Shown one piece after another: positions 33,245-44,594 of a DNA stretch of 64,000 bases (positions within the stretch are counted from its first letter, which is position 1; each line of letters starts with the position of its first letter). Below the pieces are notes generated by a model. That model was not told the DNA's origin, did no database searches, and was given only the letters and a program-made list of their open reading frames with translations. Location of the stretch: the NCBI GenBank assembly GCA_947179485.1, contig OX359246.1:18290001-18354000 (forward strand), given 5' to 3'. Made by a program: the position numbers and the translations under genes. The DNA is from Allacma fusca (taxonomy: Eukaryota > Arthropoda > Collembola > Symphypleona > Sminthuridae).

Positions 33245-34244
33245 GAGTCAGTTTAGTTATTTTTTGAAAAAATTGTATAGTAATTTTATTGAACTGGAAA
33301 AGCAATGATTTCAGTTCATGGATTAAAATACTTGTGGAGGTACAATTTGTACGTATTTTAGGCCTAGATAAAATTCACAATAAGCAATAGTGCCAAAAGT
33401 ATGTGGTTAAGGAAGTAGCAAGTTTTTTGAAAGCGTATTGGATGACTACCTGACAGAAATCAGTGTCTCGAGTCGGCAAACAGGTTATATTTGTATTTTC
33501 TTGCTTCATTTATCGCAAGCATTATTATTTCTAAATCTGGGAACCGTCTGCAACTTGAAAATTATGAAATGGGAAGTTACTCGATTGAGTGGGGACGACA
33601 TGGAGGTTCACATCGATTTCCAGTTTTTTTCATTTACACCAATAATTCCTGGCCTTTTTGTAGTCAAACTTGGGTGTGTAGGAATTGAGGTAGCTACTAG
33701 GTACCTGTGATCCTGAACTTGTCCAGGGGACATGGGCACAACAAAAGATAGTGTGGGATGAATATCTTATACCCCAGTTATTTTCCTTCTCACAACTTAA
33801 GAGAGAGAACAAAATGCAAGCCTATAAATATTTTAGCCTACTGTTACGACCGTTCCTATACCTCCACTGGAACTGTGAGTTTAAAGATAAGAAAACGATA
33901 GTTGTCAAGATGATAAGACAAATAAAACTCCTGTCCAGGGCAAGGGGTCTGATTTCTGCAAAAGTTCCTGGTCCAGGGATTATACTTACGCTTTTTATTA
34001 GAGATACGACCTCTATTTTTATGACGTCGGTTAAACCTTGGTTTACACAAATAAAGAACTAAGAATTCAAAGAATCCCTGTTTGCACGACAAGGAAACGC
34101 AATTGACTGCTTTTTATTTTGCAATTTGTACTGCTAGAACAATAATGTACTGACAGTGTCTTAATCTGTGCCTTTTTATTGCACCACCGTTGACAACCCA
34201 ATAAAAAATGTAATATTATTCGCCAGTTTCAACTCAGTGAATCA
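33245..34244. other. Unassigned stretch with weakly coding-like frames
   Basis: Two frames overlapping 33438-33710 stay open for 65-90 codons and 33751-34062 for about 100 codons. One of them contains a plausible extracellular-looking segment (LQLENYEMGSYSIEWG), but no domain, clear start or paired splice sites are seen. Not called as genes. This side should also hold the promoter of the minus-strand SEC14-like gene. Confidence 0.3.
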
Positions 34245-34252
34245 TCCTTCAG

Positions 34253-35164
34253 TAGGTTCCGGTTAGTGTTTCTGTTCGGTATCGGAAATTCCCGAGGTTC
34301 CGGTTCGGTTTCGGTTCCGGTACGGTTTCGGGTCAACGTTTTAAAGAACCGCTACATTTCGGTCCGGTTTCGGGTCATCGGTTTATGAACCGTCAAATTT
34401 CGGTCCGGTTTCGGGTACAAAAATCGAACCGAAAATTTTCAGGAATGGTTTGTTAAAGCTGCCGTTTTGGATGAAAACGCGAAACTTGCATTTGGCCAGC
34501 ATTTGTCAACTATCATTTGAAAAGGCGACACAATTTTGGCTTCCATAAAAATGAATCACATACATTTTCTGTCGGTTCGGAAAGGAACCGGAACCGGTTC
34601 GGGAACCGCTTTTATTTTCCGGATCGGTTCCGGGAAGCCAAAAATGTCCCGGACTCGAAAATATCGGTTCCGGTTTTGGGAACAGAATTGGGATTTTTTT
34701 CGGTTCGGGAAAACGAGTCGGGTCGAGTCCATGTTTTGGTACCGTTCAGAAACACTAGTTCCGGTTCGGTTTCGATTCCGGTACGGTTTCGGGTCAACGT
34801 TTTAAAGAACCGCTAAATTTTGGTCCGGTTTCGGGTACAAAAATCAAAACCGAAAGTTTTCGGGAAGGGTTTATTAAAGCTACCGTTTTGAATTTAAACG
34901 AGAAATTTGCATTTGTCCAGCATTTTATATTTAACTATTATTTGAAAAGGCGACACAATTTTGACTTCCATAAAAATGAATGCTACAGTATACATTTCTG
35001 TCCGGTTCGGGAACCGCTTTTGTTTTCCAGAATGGTTCCGGGAAGGCAAAAATGTCCCGGACTCGAACATGTCGGTTCCGGTTTCGGGAACAGAATTGGG
35101 ATTTTTTCGGTTCGGGAGAACGAGTCGGGTCGAGTCCATGTTTTGGTACCGTTCAGAAACACTA
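34253..35164. mobile_element. hAT-like element, tandem dimer, 912 bp, TSD TCCTTCAG
   Basis: Exact 8-bp duplication TCCTTCAG (34245-34252, 35165-35172). Inverted ends TAGTGTTTCTGTTCGGTA (starting 11 bp in at the left) and TACCGTTCAGAAACACTA. The body is two direct copies of one element: TCAGAAACACTA recurs internally near 34746-34757, and AAAGGCGACACAATTTTG and GGTTTCGGGTCAACG each occur twice. Words are GGTTCCGG/CGGTTCGG. Many overlapping open frames on both strands come from the repeats. The single outer target duplication shows the dimer inserted as one unit. Confidence 0.92.
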
Positions 35165-35172
35165 TCCTTCAG

Positions 35173-35567
35173 CATAATTCGGAACATGGATTGTTCCAAA
35201 TGACTTATCGTATCACCAATTTTATGAAACAAGATGGGTAATCTCTGTATTCACGGTTTCGACAGGCATCCTGAATTTTTCCTGCGGTAAGGGCTATATG
35301 CCATCCTTTGGTGTCTTCAATCTAATTTCTTTGAAGTTGGCTTTCACCTATTTCCTTTCCTGCTCAATGATATTGCTTTTGATCTTCTTAGGAACGTATT
35401 CATTGGTGGGTTCTTCTGTACGTTACAAATGCCCGTTTCAAAACGATCCTTGAAGGAGATTTTCCAAGTTTTTCCCAGGATATTGCCATTATTATAGGAA
35501 ATAGTTTCCTTGATTTTGTTTAAGCTAGGTTGAATTTGATCCACAGCGTCCCTCAGAGTTTTCGTTT
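35173..35567 (-). other. Coding-like minus-strand stretch of unknown nature
   Basis: From about 35567 down to 35344 the minus strand reads as a plausible protein (AVDQIQPSLNKIKETISY, then FKDRFETGICNVQKNPP), with lysine-rich helical composition. The reading then ends, and below it further coding-like phrases are out of frame. No family is recognised. It may be a decayed gene fragment of any origin, including an old mobile element; no attempt is made to reassemble it. Confidence 0.3.
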
Positions 35568-35790
35568 CCAGAAAAGCTTTTGGTTTCGAACTAAAAGATA
35601 ATTTTCGAGTCCTAAAAATTCTCCAAGGGAATTTTGTGTTTTATGGAGCCTTATCAAGCTCAAACATGACATTTGCACTCAAAACTCAAAAATAATGCAA
35701 TCAAGTTAGTTTCGAACAAAAATTTGGCATCATTCATACTAACAGCTCACTTTTATTTTTGACAATCCAGAGTTGTCAAACCTAACAAAA
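35568..35790 (+). pseudogene. Relic of the receptor gene's front third
   Basis: Aligns with 6499-6740 of the intact receptor gene (CTTTTGGTTTCG, CTAAAAGATAATTTTCGAGT, AAGCTCAAACATGACATTTG, GGCATCATTCATACTAACAG). Multiple indels destroy the frame. It is followed by block R and WAP-like gene B, the same order as upstream of copies A and C. Confidence 0.82.
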
Positions 35791-35809
35791 AAGCCAGAAA
35801 GAATAAGGT

Positions 35810-36600
35810 AATTAATAGGTATCACTGCTCGTAAGACCGGAATTATGGGAAATTCATTCCCTCGAATTAACTATTTTAATACTGCTATCCATCCCAGTAG
35901 TAGAATAGCGTCATTTGTTTTACGAAAACAAGGAAAACGACCTTTCAAATAAAAATAATAAATAAAATCGCATAATTTTTTCTTAGCGTGTGATATATTA
36001 TAAACAAAATTATTTCGAGGAAATTTCCTAAAAGTCAAATGTTTCAAAAAATGTGTTTAATCGCAAAACTCTTGCATAAAAATGTCAATATCATGACTTC
36101 CTTTACAGTCTATCTCAATTTAGTTCCCCAGTTTGAAATCACCATAGACAATTTGCTGCATAAAAAGCGTTAAAATTCCCACGTGTTACTTTTTCCTTTT
36201 CAAATGACATGCATGATGCATAATTACTACAACAATTGATTAGTTGATGATAAAATATGTTACGTAATTATAAGTACCCGTGTTCGTAAGGTTGAAAGTA
36301 TTCCCTCAGAATCAAATATTTTACTACTGTTATCCTCCCCAGTAGGATATATGGCGTTATTTTATACGATATCGAAGAATAAGATTTTTCGGAGAAAAAT
36401 ATTAAATAAAAGCGCATACCATTTCCAACTTACAATTAGCGAATGAAATTTTATAGACATAATTATTCTCAGGAAGTTTCCTACAAGTCAAGTTTTTTCA
36501 ATGGCAAAATCTTGTATAAAAATGTCAATATCAGAACATCTTCTACCGTATACTTCGTTCTAGAGATTAAAATCGCCATAGACAATTTAATGAATAATAA
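35810..36600 (+). repeat. Upstream block array before WAP-like gene B
   Basis: Two block R units (about 35810-36240 and 36270-36600), collinear with 17250-18110. The second unit runs directly into the conserved promoter, lacking part of the spacer found before copies A and C. Confidence 0.7.
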
Positions 36601-36766
36601 AATACGATTGTATGCGATACTCTTACCTATTTATAGTTCAGTGTTCAGTACGACTACGACAGCGAGCAGTGATCATTATAACTATTGCAGTAAACATAAG
36701 CTTATAAAAGCAGTCCATACACTTGACTGAAAGGTAATATTCTGATCACGTTAATTACCTCCCAAA
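36601..36766 (+). promoter_or_regulatory. Conserved promoter/5' UTR block, copy B
   Basis: TATTTATAG at 36628-36636 and TTCAGTGTTCAGTACGACTA downstream, with 139 bp from TATA to ATG, as in copies A and C. Confidence 0.6.
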
Positions 36767-38059
36767 ATGAAGCTCTCCAGTTTTTTGACGATTTTCCTAC
36801 TATTTGTATCCGTTACCATGGTACTGTCTCAGGACAGCGGTGAGTAAACACTAATTTCTAAATTTCTACTGCTGTAATTATGTCAATTGTAGGGTATCAA
36901 CCAGGAGTATCAAAATAGACCCAAGTGGAATACCTCGTACTAACCTCCGTAGTACTTCCGAATATGTTTTTATATATTCAGATAGACTCTCAAACTTGAG
37001 AGAAAATGTTTGTCAAAAGTTCTCTAATTTGGCTAATGATTTCCAAGGAGTTTTGAAAGTAAATAGAACGATTCTCGTACGTTCAACCAGTAACATAATT
37101 ACTTTTATTAAAAAGAAATTTCGGCTTGAGTTGAAAATTTTAAAAACTGAGTTTAGGGTTACTTGGAATTCTCACCGGAAAAAGTCATCTGGGTCATTGA
37201 TAAATTATTTCAGGGAAGTTTGCACGAGCTTCGTTGCGTTTGTTTCGAAATTGATACAAAATTATTGAGGGGTAATCAAAAATTTTACCCCGAACGTCGA
37301 CGCTGTTTTTCGCAATGAAGAACTCATTTGAGCCCAGCACTTTCACTCGGAGGACTTACAAAAGTGTCCTTTATTGAAATTTTTAAACTAGTTAAAAATT
37401 AAAATAACAAAAGTAATGCAAAATCAGAGTTCAGACTATTTAAGGTACGGTAACTCCCGTATTTTTGAATGACTCCTTTATTTTTGCAAGGTGAATTAGA
37501 TTGTTTTCAAATATGAAAGTAACGAGCTACATGCGCTAGTTCCTAGTCAAAAGTAATTGATGACAGTCAAAATGCAATTTGGCTCTTGAAATAGATATGT
37601 TCGAAAATCAGAATTCCGGTGAACAAAATTTTCAAAAGTTTGTGTTACAAATTCGTATTTTTTTTGAACATCTCACAAAAAATGCGACCATGTTTTCGAA
37701 ATATCATTCCAGTTAATTAAACTTTGCAGAATAATTCAAAATCTTTAAAAATAAGTACTCAAGAACCAAATGCGTCAAAAAGTTATTGCGATTTTTACGG
37801 AGTATTTTACATACCTATATGGTCACAAAATTTAAGAAATGATTTACAACAAATTTTGCCATTCTTTATGTTACTTCGTTTTACATAACTCTGCAATTAC
37901 TATTTCACAGAAGAGCCAGATTATCAGGCATGCCCAGGACATCACCTTAGGCGATGCATATTTCCTCCAGAGATCAATTGTTCCAACTTCACCGACTGTT
38001 CTAATCGGGGTCGTCATGGATTTTGTTGCTTTAAGGATTGTGAAGTTGACTGCTTTTGA
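36767..38059 (+). CDS. Secreted eight-cysteine WAP-like peptide, copy B
   Basis: An intact two-exon gene. Exon 1 (36767-36839) encodes the signal peptide MKLSSFLTIFLLFVSV... and ends in phase 1 before GTGAGT. Exon 2 (37911-38059) follows TATTTCACAG and encodes the mature domain with C-x7-C-x7-C-x5-C-x8-CC-x3-C-x3-C. Total 73 residues, the same lengths and phase as copy A. Mature loops differ from copy A (IFPPEIN against RHPLDIN; SNFTD against SNHTE) while the signal peptide and CCFKDCEVDCF tail are kept. AATAAA at 38295-38300. Promoter and upstream cassette are shared with copies A and C. Probable role: secreted protease inhibitor or antimicrobial, by family analogy only. Confidence 0.75.
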
Positions 38060-41000
38060 TGGTTGTTGAATCTCATTTAACAAAACATTTGTTGGAAATT
38101 TAAAATTTTGTTAGTTATATTACTTAATTACTTAGAAAACTTAAGTACTTACAATAATTGGAGTAATACGATTGTTATTCTCAAATTTCCCGACAAATTA
38201 AAAATACCCGCTTTTATGGAAATTGACTCTTCTTGACCTGCCGAGAAATTCTTATGAGGGGATTTATTCTTGTCTTCCTTGAATGCTTTAATCAAATAAA
38301 TAAAATTCAGCATATCCCCGTGTTAATTTTGGCATCTTTATTTCCAGTTGATTTCATCAACTAAGTAATGTTTATGGCAAACGGAAAAAGCTCGAAATAG
38401 TAGTTAATATTGTTAATATAAATTAACATGATCATTCGCATGAAATTTCCTACAAGTCAAATATGTTTTTAAAATAATTTCAAGGGGAAATCTTCCATAA
38501 AATGTCGACATTAAAACTTCCTCTACTGTCTATCGCATTTTCGTTCCCGAGGTTGAATTCGTTACATATAATTTACTGCATAAAAACGCGGCTGTATTCT
38601 TCATATGATGCTTTGGAAAGTGTACACAACTTTAAATGAAAACACTGGGTAGTATTCAAAATTTTAGCACAAATTAAGTAAAATCTAATCAAAATTTACA
38701 AATCGGGACAATTGAAATATGAATTTAACACAGATGAAAATTTATGCACTTGATGGAGTGCTTAAAACAAATTGACTTTGACGCCGTTTCACATAATTAT
38801 CTTCTCTTTCTCTGCTCATTTGCTTTGCGTGCTTCTTCTGAAAAATATAGTCAATGTATAGATGTTTTTGAAAGGTTTCCTTGAGAGGTAGGAACTAAAC
38901 AGGTTTCAAACACCAATATTTCTTGGGATGTATCTATATACATATGTAAGTGGGATAACTAGAAAATGAATGTATGCAACCGATTTTGACTTCTTATTTC
39001 ATTTTTTTTTGCAAATATTACTCAGATAAGATCTTACAAGAGTCATTAAATTTAGTAGTAAATGAAACGTCTAACAAAATACAGTAAATACATAAATACT
39101 CCAGGTATTTACTATTACTTTTACCCCAATAATTTCTATTATTTTTATTTTAAAACAAAATGCAGTTGTTTAATACTTTGCGGGCAACTACAGTGAATTT
39201 CCTAAATAGTGGTTTCCTCGGAAACTTAGTTTCCGGGTCAGGCGCACCAATTTAAAGATGTTCAAGTATATTATCCCGTCTAGTGCTAATAATAATTATA
39301 AATCCGACAGGAAAAATATGTTTGGCTTCCAATTAGAGAAATAAGATACAACTTCTTATTTCTCTAATAAAAAATGAACCTTTTATTTCTTTTCATCTAA
39401 GAATAAATAAATACTCTGGTTACTACCTTAAATTTGAATCGAAAATCACTTGCATTTATTTATTAATAAAATTAAATTTATAAATCGTGTTATGTTATGT
39501 TATATAAAATATATGTTACTTATATTCCCAGCTGTTACTTCCCGGTTGTGTTGCAGTGTAGACATGTGCGCTCATTCAAAGTGTTGTAAGGGTAATGTCT
39601 AATGTACTAATGATTACAAAACCGGTGGAAAAATATCAGGTTCTTGTAACGTAAACAAATTGACACTTAATTATAAATATTCCCCAAGGAAAGCTTTTGT
39701 CATTTACACGTTTACAAACGTTGAAATTTTTAAAACGTATGCGGGAGAAACTAAACGCTTGTCTTACATTGTTTTCATATACATAAATTTGTGACGTTTA
39801 TTTAGGAATTCTTGAAACGGTGGACCGCAGGAATAATTGAAATAAAATTCGAATGTTTTCCTATAAAAATTGCGAATTTTCATGCTCCAAGAGGTATGTA
39901 CATCTTTATCGAGACGTACATATTTGTGAATATCCCGTCAAAATGCATCTACGGGATGATTTTTGTTGTTTTCCAATAATTATACCGTGAGGGTGGCCCC
40001 CTCCCAGATGGCTGATTTCTTGTCGACAAAAAAGGTGACAATTTGGTAAAAACAAATCGATGAACCCATACCAAATTTTCTCTGGGATTACGAAATTTCG
40101 GTCGGCGCGATTTTAGGTCAAAAGAAATTAATTAGTCAATATAAATGCTCCATACAAAAAATTAGGAAATTACATTTAAATTAGAAATTGTCGGAATAGT
40201 ATTGATTAATTGGAGTCTAGTGTTCCCTTTATTTTATAAAGCAATTTTACCCTGAGATCTGCACAACTTTAGTCTGTTTTAAAACTTAAATTAGCATCAA
40301 TAAAAATTTTATTAATTGCAACTAATTGTTGTCAAAATTTGGAATTTCTTCCCAACTTCTTTGCATTTGTAACAAATTTTAAAGATTAATGATTCAAATG
40401 AGAATTTTATTTAAAAAACGTATTGTAAAATCCGTTTGTTAGTTTTTCAAGTGCTACTACAAAAATCTTTGCCCCTGCAGTTTAATTTCCCGAAACAGTC
40501 TCTGCTCTGCGAAGGACCAATATTGCCAGTTACTGAAAGTTGAAATAAACGATTGATTTACACGCCACTTGAAATATTATAAACGACAGAGCTAATGGAG
40601 TGAGATAAGTTAAAATAAGAATAAACAAAATGATGACGCCTCGTAGTTCTCCTACTTGGAAAAAAAGCCTAACCGAACCTGAAAAATTCAAATAACTGAA
40701 AACAATTTTTTTATAAATCCGATTTTGACTTCCCATTTCATTTTAATTACTAATATTACCAAAATAAACTCCACAGACAAATCCTTCCAGATTTATTGAA
40801 ATTCACATTTAATTAACGAGTTTCAGCAAAATACAGTAAACAACTAAATTCCCCAGGTATTTTTCCTATATACAGTGTGATCATAATTATCTGACATCAC
40901 CTCTTGTCCCCATAAGTGAGTTACTCGTAAAATATTTGATTCCCCAGTTTGTGGCAAAATCCTTTCCAGATTTTCTAAAATTTACTTCATTAACCTGAGT

Positions 41001-41802
41001 AAAAACCTGTAATAAATTATACGTTTACTATTCCTGTTACCCTAGGCAAGGTATGACATTACAAAGTAGGACAACTCAGTTCCGGAAATGACTGATTATT
41101 CTAAATAGCAAATCTGTACAATGTACCTTACTAGCTTGGGGTTTTCTTAGAAAGTTGTTTGTTTCACTATGATTCAAATACGAACTTTGAATGTTTTCCA
41201 ATCAAAAACCAGATTTTAAGATCCAAGAGGTACTATTTAGAAAAAGAACTTCGACGCCACTTAATATATTTTCGCAGAAATTAGGAGTCATTAACGACAA
41301 AGCTCTTCATCTCAGTTTCATATACAATTCATCAAAACGTTTTATACTTACAATAAAACTATAATTTGGTTTTAATATACCCTAAAGTTTATTATTTAAT
41401 ATGTGAAAAAAAAATACTACTGCATTATTTAATGGGATTTTTGTTCAAATCCAGAGTTAAGTAATTATTATTAAATTATAAAAGATTTTGTGATGGATGA
41501 TCAGCTCATTAGTCCAGAAAGCACGAAAGGTGATCGTGCAAGTTCATTGATTGTTTAGCAATTTTGCACTAAATTGTGTCAATTTCGATATGTCAATCAT
41601 TGCCCTCATTATTCAATGCTCTTACAGACGTAAACCTGGATAAATGTAGTCTCACAGGAACTTGCACAGATTGCACAGGAAGATAAACATAGATACCTAG
41701 AAGCTTTTTAATTATTATTACCAACAACTTATAAATTTTGAATTATTTTCCGACAATTGTTTCGACAATGATATAAAATTTTCACCCAAGGTATCATTTC
41801 AG
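38060..41802. other. 3' flank, block R and dispersed repeats
   Basis: The 3' flank of gene B and a block R unit (38440-38590) are followed by a diverged U1 fragment (GACGCCGTTTCACATAATTA at 38782-38801), a piece like 12120-12240 at 39940-40090, a U3 fragment at 40330-40510 and two CGCCACTT modules (40563, 41254). No gene is recognised until the exon at 41803. Confidence 0.4.
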
Positions 41803-42039
41803 AATGTGCAACAATGGAATTGCTTTCTAATGAACCTATTAAGAATGAGATAGGAAATCCTAAACCCCGTTTATCCCACATCAACAAACAAACAAACTCA
41901 TTATGTACCTATTTTGCAGCGAATACATATCCGGAAAAAATAAAATTAGTGTCCTTGTTTCGCGAAAATATGTCTTCAAAAAACCACGTACGGGATTACT
42001 ATATGGCAGTTCAAACGAGATATTCCACTTGGTTCTACG
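41803..42039 (+). CDS. Candidate exon with degenerate homeodomain-like spacing
   Basis: After an acceptor (ATCATTTCAG) an open frame with ATG at 41814 runs to a donor (TACG|GTAATT at 42039/42040). Residues SLCTYFAANTYPEKIK onward to HVRDYYMAVQTRYSTW fit homeodomain spacing: L16, F20, N23, Y25-P26, L34, V45 and R55 are all in register. The recognition-helix hallmarks are altered: W48 is Y, F49 is Y, N51 is A and R53 is Q. If real, this would be a homeobox-derived sequence that no longer binds DNA in the usual way, or a decaying homeobox exon. No flanking exon could be joined in phase: a possible first exon at 41493-41529 did not fit. The match is by eye and could be chance. Confidence 0.35.
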
Positions 42040-42053
42040 GTAATTACATCTGA

Positions 42054-43698
42054 AAATCAAAGGAGGCGATCCGATTGATAGGTACAGAATTAGACGCTTT
42101 CACGCTCAAAATTTTGAAAGCCCGAAAATTAAAATCAAATTTGATTAAGCGATACCCATAGCCCAAGCCCTTCGATCCTTCAAAAATTATCAGATAATTA
42201 GTCCCATGGGGACCTGGCCGTCAGATGAATCCTAGCGAATAAAATATGTCATGACAAAAACCTTGCCAAAATTTAGTTTACCAAAATTCTCTGAAAATTT
42301 AAATGGCACCTTAATAACAACATTAATTTGATCTTCAGACATATCAAAGCACTTTACCTACAAAAAAGTAATTTTTTTTGTTATTGTTAACAAAAATTTG
42401 GCGCCAATTTAAATGTTTTAATTTTAATGTTTTTCTTAAATATTTACAATAAAACACTTTTTATTCCACCTACGCAAGAATTTCCTTTCACAATAAATGC
42501 GGCAAGTGTAAAACATCCTCATTATAAATTATAAAAAGAAATTACACTGAAAACAAGATAGTGTAACTTACTAACTATTGAAGTTGCAAGGTTTCATTTA
42601 TATGGAGCAAACACATGCACTTTTTGTTAGCTGTACAGTACAGAAGAAAACTGAACAAAAATATCGTGTTGAATGCACTCATTCAACATGCATATGAACT
42701 GTATTTGTATATGTTCAATCACTGCACTTCACTAATTAAGAAAATCTAAAATAGTGTCTGGAAACACAGGGAGCACTGAGTTCGTGAGGTCTATAATCAT
42801 ATTCTTATATTCAGAAGGAGTAATTCTTCAAATTCTAATGTTGAAAATCTCAAAATCTCATAATTTTAGTGGAAAATCCCATAAAATTCGGTTAATACTG
42901 AAGATATTACTTATATAATAATTCACAATCTGGTCAAACAAACTAGCCCACTATGATAATATTTATAACAAACTTCATGTTTAAACAGTAATACTTTTAA
43001 GTAAATTGCAAACGGTGAAACCACGCCGCTGATAATCTAACTTGGAATGTAACAGTTCATTCATGCACTGTTCTGGGGCCCTCGTAATCAGGCTGCACAG
43101 AAATTCATTTCATAATTTGTACGGAAAATGACAAGATGATGAGGGCAGTTCAATTTGATCATGACATACTGAAAACGTAATGAACCCCAGCATTTGTATT
43201 ATTTTATGTACTATTTCAGAACCGTGTCAGAAATTGTTCATTATTAAGATGCATATACGAAGTCATTATCTCCGCATGTAAAAGACATGAACTTATTACG
43301 GATTTCAAGCATTAATTATGATATCCTTCAGACGTGCAGTGCTAGCTGGGATTATGCTGGCTAGAGGGGTTGGGGCAAATACTAATGTTCTCAGGTCAAG
43401 GCTTAATAAAAAATTTATGAATCGCGTTTACATACATTGGAAATGAAGAGAGTCAGAGTTGATACAATTTCAGCTTTGATGTTAACTTAAAGATTTTTCA
43501 TTTCCACAGATTCCTGCTGGTGTCTAGATTGGACAGTAGAAGATTGACAGGAGCTCAAATTAATAGCTAAATAAAAGAAACAAAATGTATCTTCCGATCT
43601 ATCTACGCATTTTAGGGGCCAATTGAAACGAATCTCCATAGTGTAATTGGTCTGCTTGTCCGATTTATAGCTGCCGAGCAAATGTAACTAAATAAATC
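42054..43698. other. AT-rich stretch up to the LTR element
   Basis: A possible relative of the 9153-9362 element spans about 42757-43352 (start AGGGAGCACTG, end CAGTGCTAGCTGGG). A minus-strand frame at 43487-43690 reads plausibly (SYKSDKQTNYTMEIRFNWP) and begins just after an acceptor-like TTTATTTAG, but it has no recognisable domain. Confidence 0.35.
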
Positions 43699-43702
43699 AT
43701 AC

Positions 43703-44207
43703 TGTTAGGTTAAGATGAATTAAGTATGTTTTTCCATACAATAATTTAAGGATCATTTTAAAGTACATTTTAGCCTGTGAGCTAAATCATTAAAAATTAT
43801 TATTTGCTGACTGTATCCAGTCAGTGGCCTTGGTAACTTCCGTTACCCATTTATCATGTATGTATTAATTTTAGAATCCAGCGATGATTAGGACTAGTGT
43901 ATCTAGTCCAGAAGATTTGTAAGAATATATTTTTAGTCTTGTTCTGGTCTTCGGATCAATCCAATCAACCTTTCAACCTTTCTTTAATTTCCTTTCAGTT
44001 TCTTTTGATTTCATTTTGATTTTTATAAATAAATCAATTATAATTAATCTTCTCATTATTCGCAGATGAACTTCAATGGTTTAAATTATTCGTTGGCTTA
44101 TCGTTTTGATTCTCATAAATAATTAATTCAGTTTCATATTTATTTAACATTCATACATTTTGACATCCGTCTCGTCTCATATTGATACACGCCAACATAA
44201 ACCAAAA
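43703..44207 (+). repeat. 5' LTR (505 bp)
   Basis: Begins TGTTAGGTTAAGATG and ends AACATAAACCAAAA. Matches 52096-52600 along its full length with one difference. Confidence 0.95.
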
Positions 44208-44594
44208 TGGTGGCCCATGAAAACCTTATATCCCAATTCCAGACAAGACTCCCCGGGTGCGCGCTATTTTAAGTAATTGATTTGATTAAGCAGGTTTGAT
44301 TAATTGTGCACATATACCCCTTGATTTTGAGTTTGAATATAGAAATCCAGTTTGAAGTTAAAAGCAGCTGCCAGGAAGACCCAATGAACGTAATATTGCT
44401 CACCTTCCTAATTTTGATGTGACCTGACTAGAGGCACCAGTGAAGACATTTCCCCGTTGTTATAAAGGTAATTACAAGTATACTGGATAAAAATCCCCTA
44501 CCCCAGGTTTTGCAAAAGTCAACCCTGTGAGTCAGCGCGGATTACTGGATAAAAGGTACGTACAAAGATTAAATGAATTATTCCCCAATGACAT

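Noticed and set aside
34517-35241. Many overlapping open frames on both strands rich in Arg, Gly and Phe
   Set aside because: They fall inside the dimeric GGTTCCGG-word transposon and arise from stop-poor iterated words.
41493-41660. Possible upstream exons (MDDQLISPESTK and a following 98-bp intron) for the homeodomain-like exon
   Set aside because: No donor allows an in-phase join to 41803 without an immediate stop.
43487-43690. Minus-strand frame just beside the LTR insertion (SYKSDKQTNYTMEIRFNWP)
   Set aside because: No domain, no donor and no second exon; acceptor-like TTTATTTAG alone is weak evidence.
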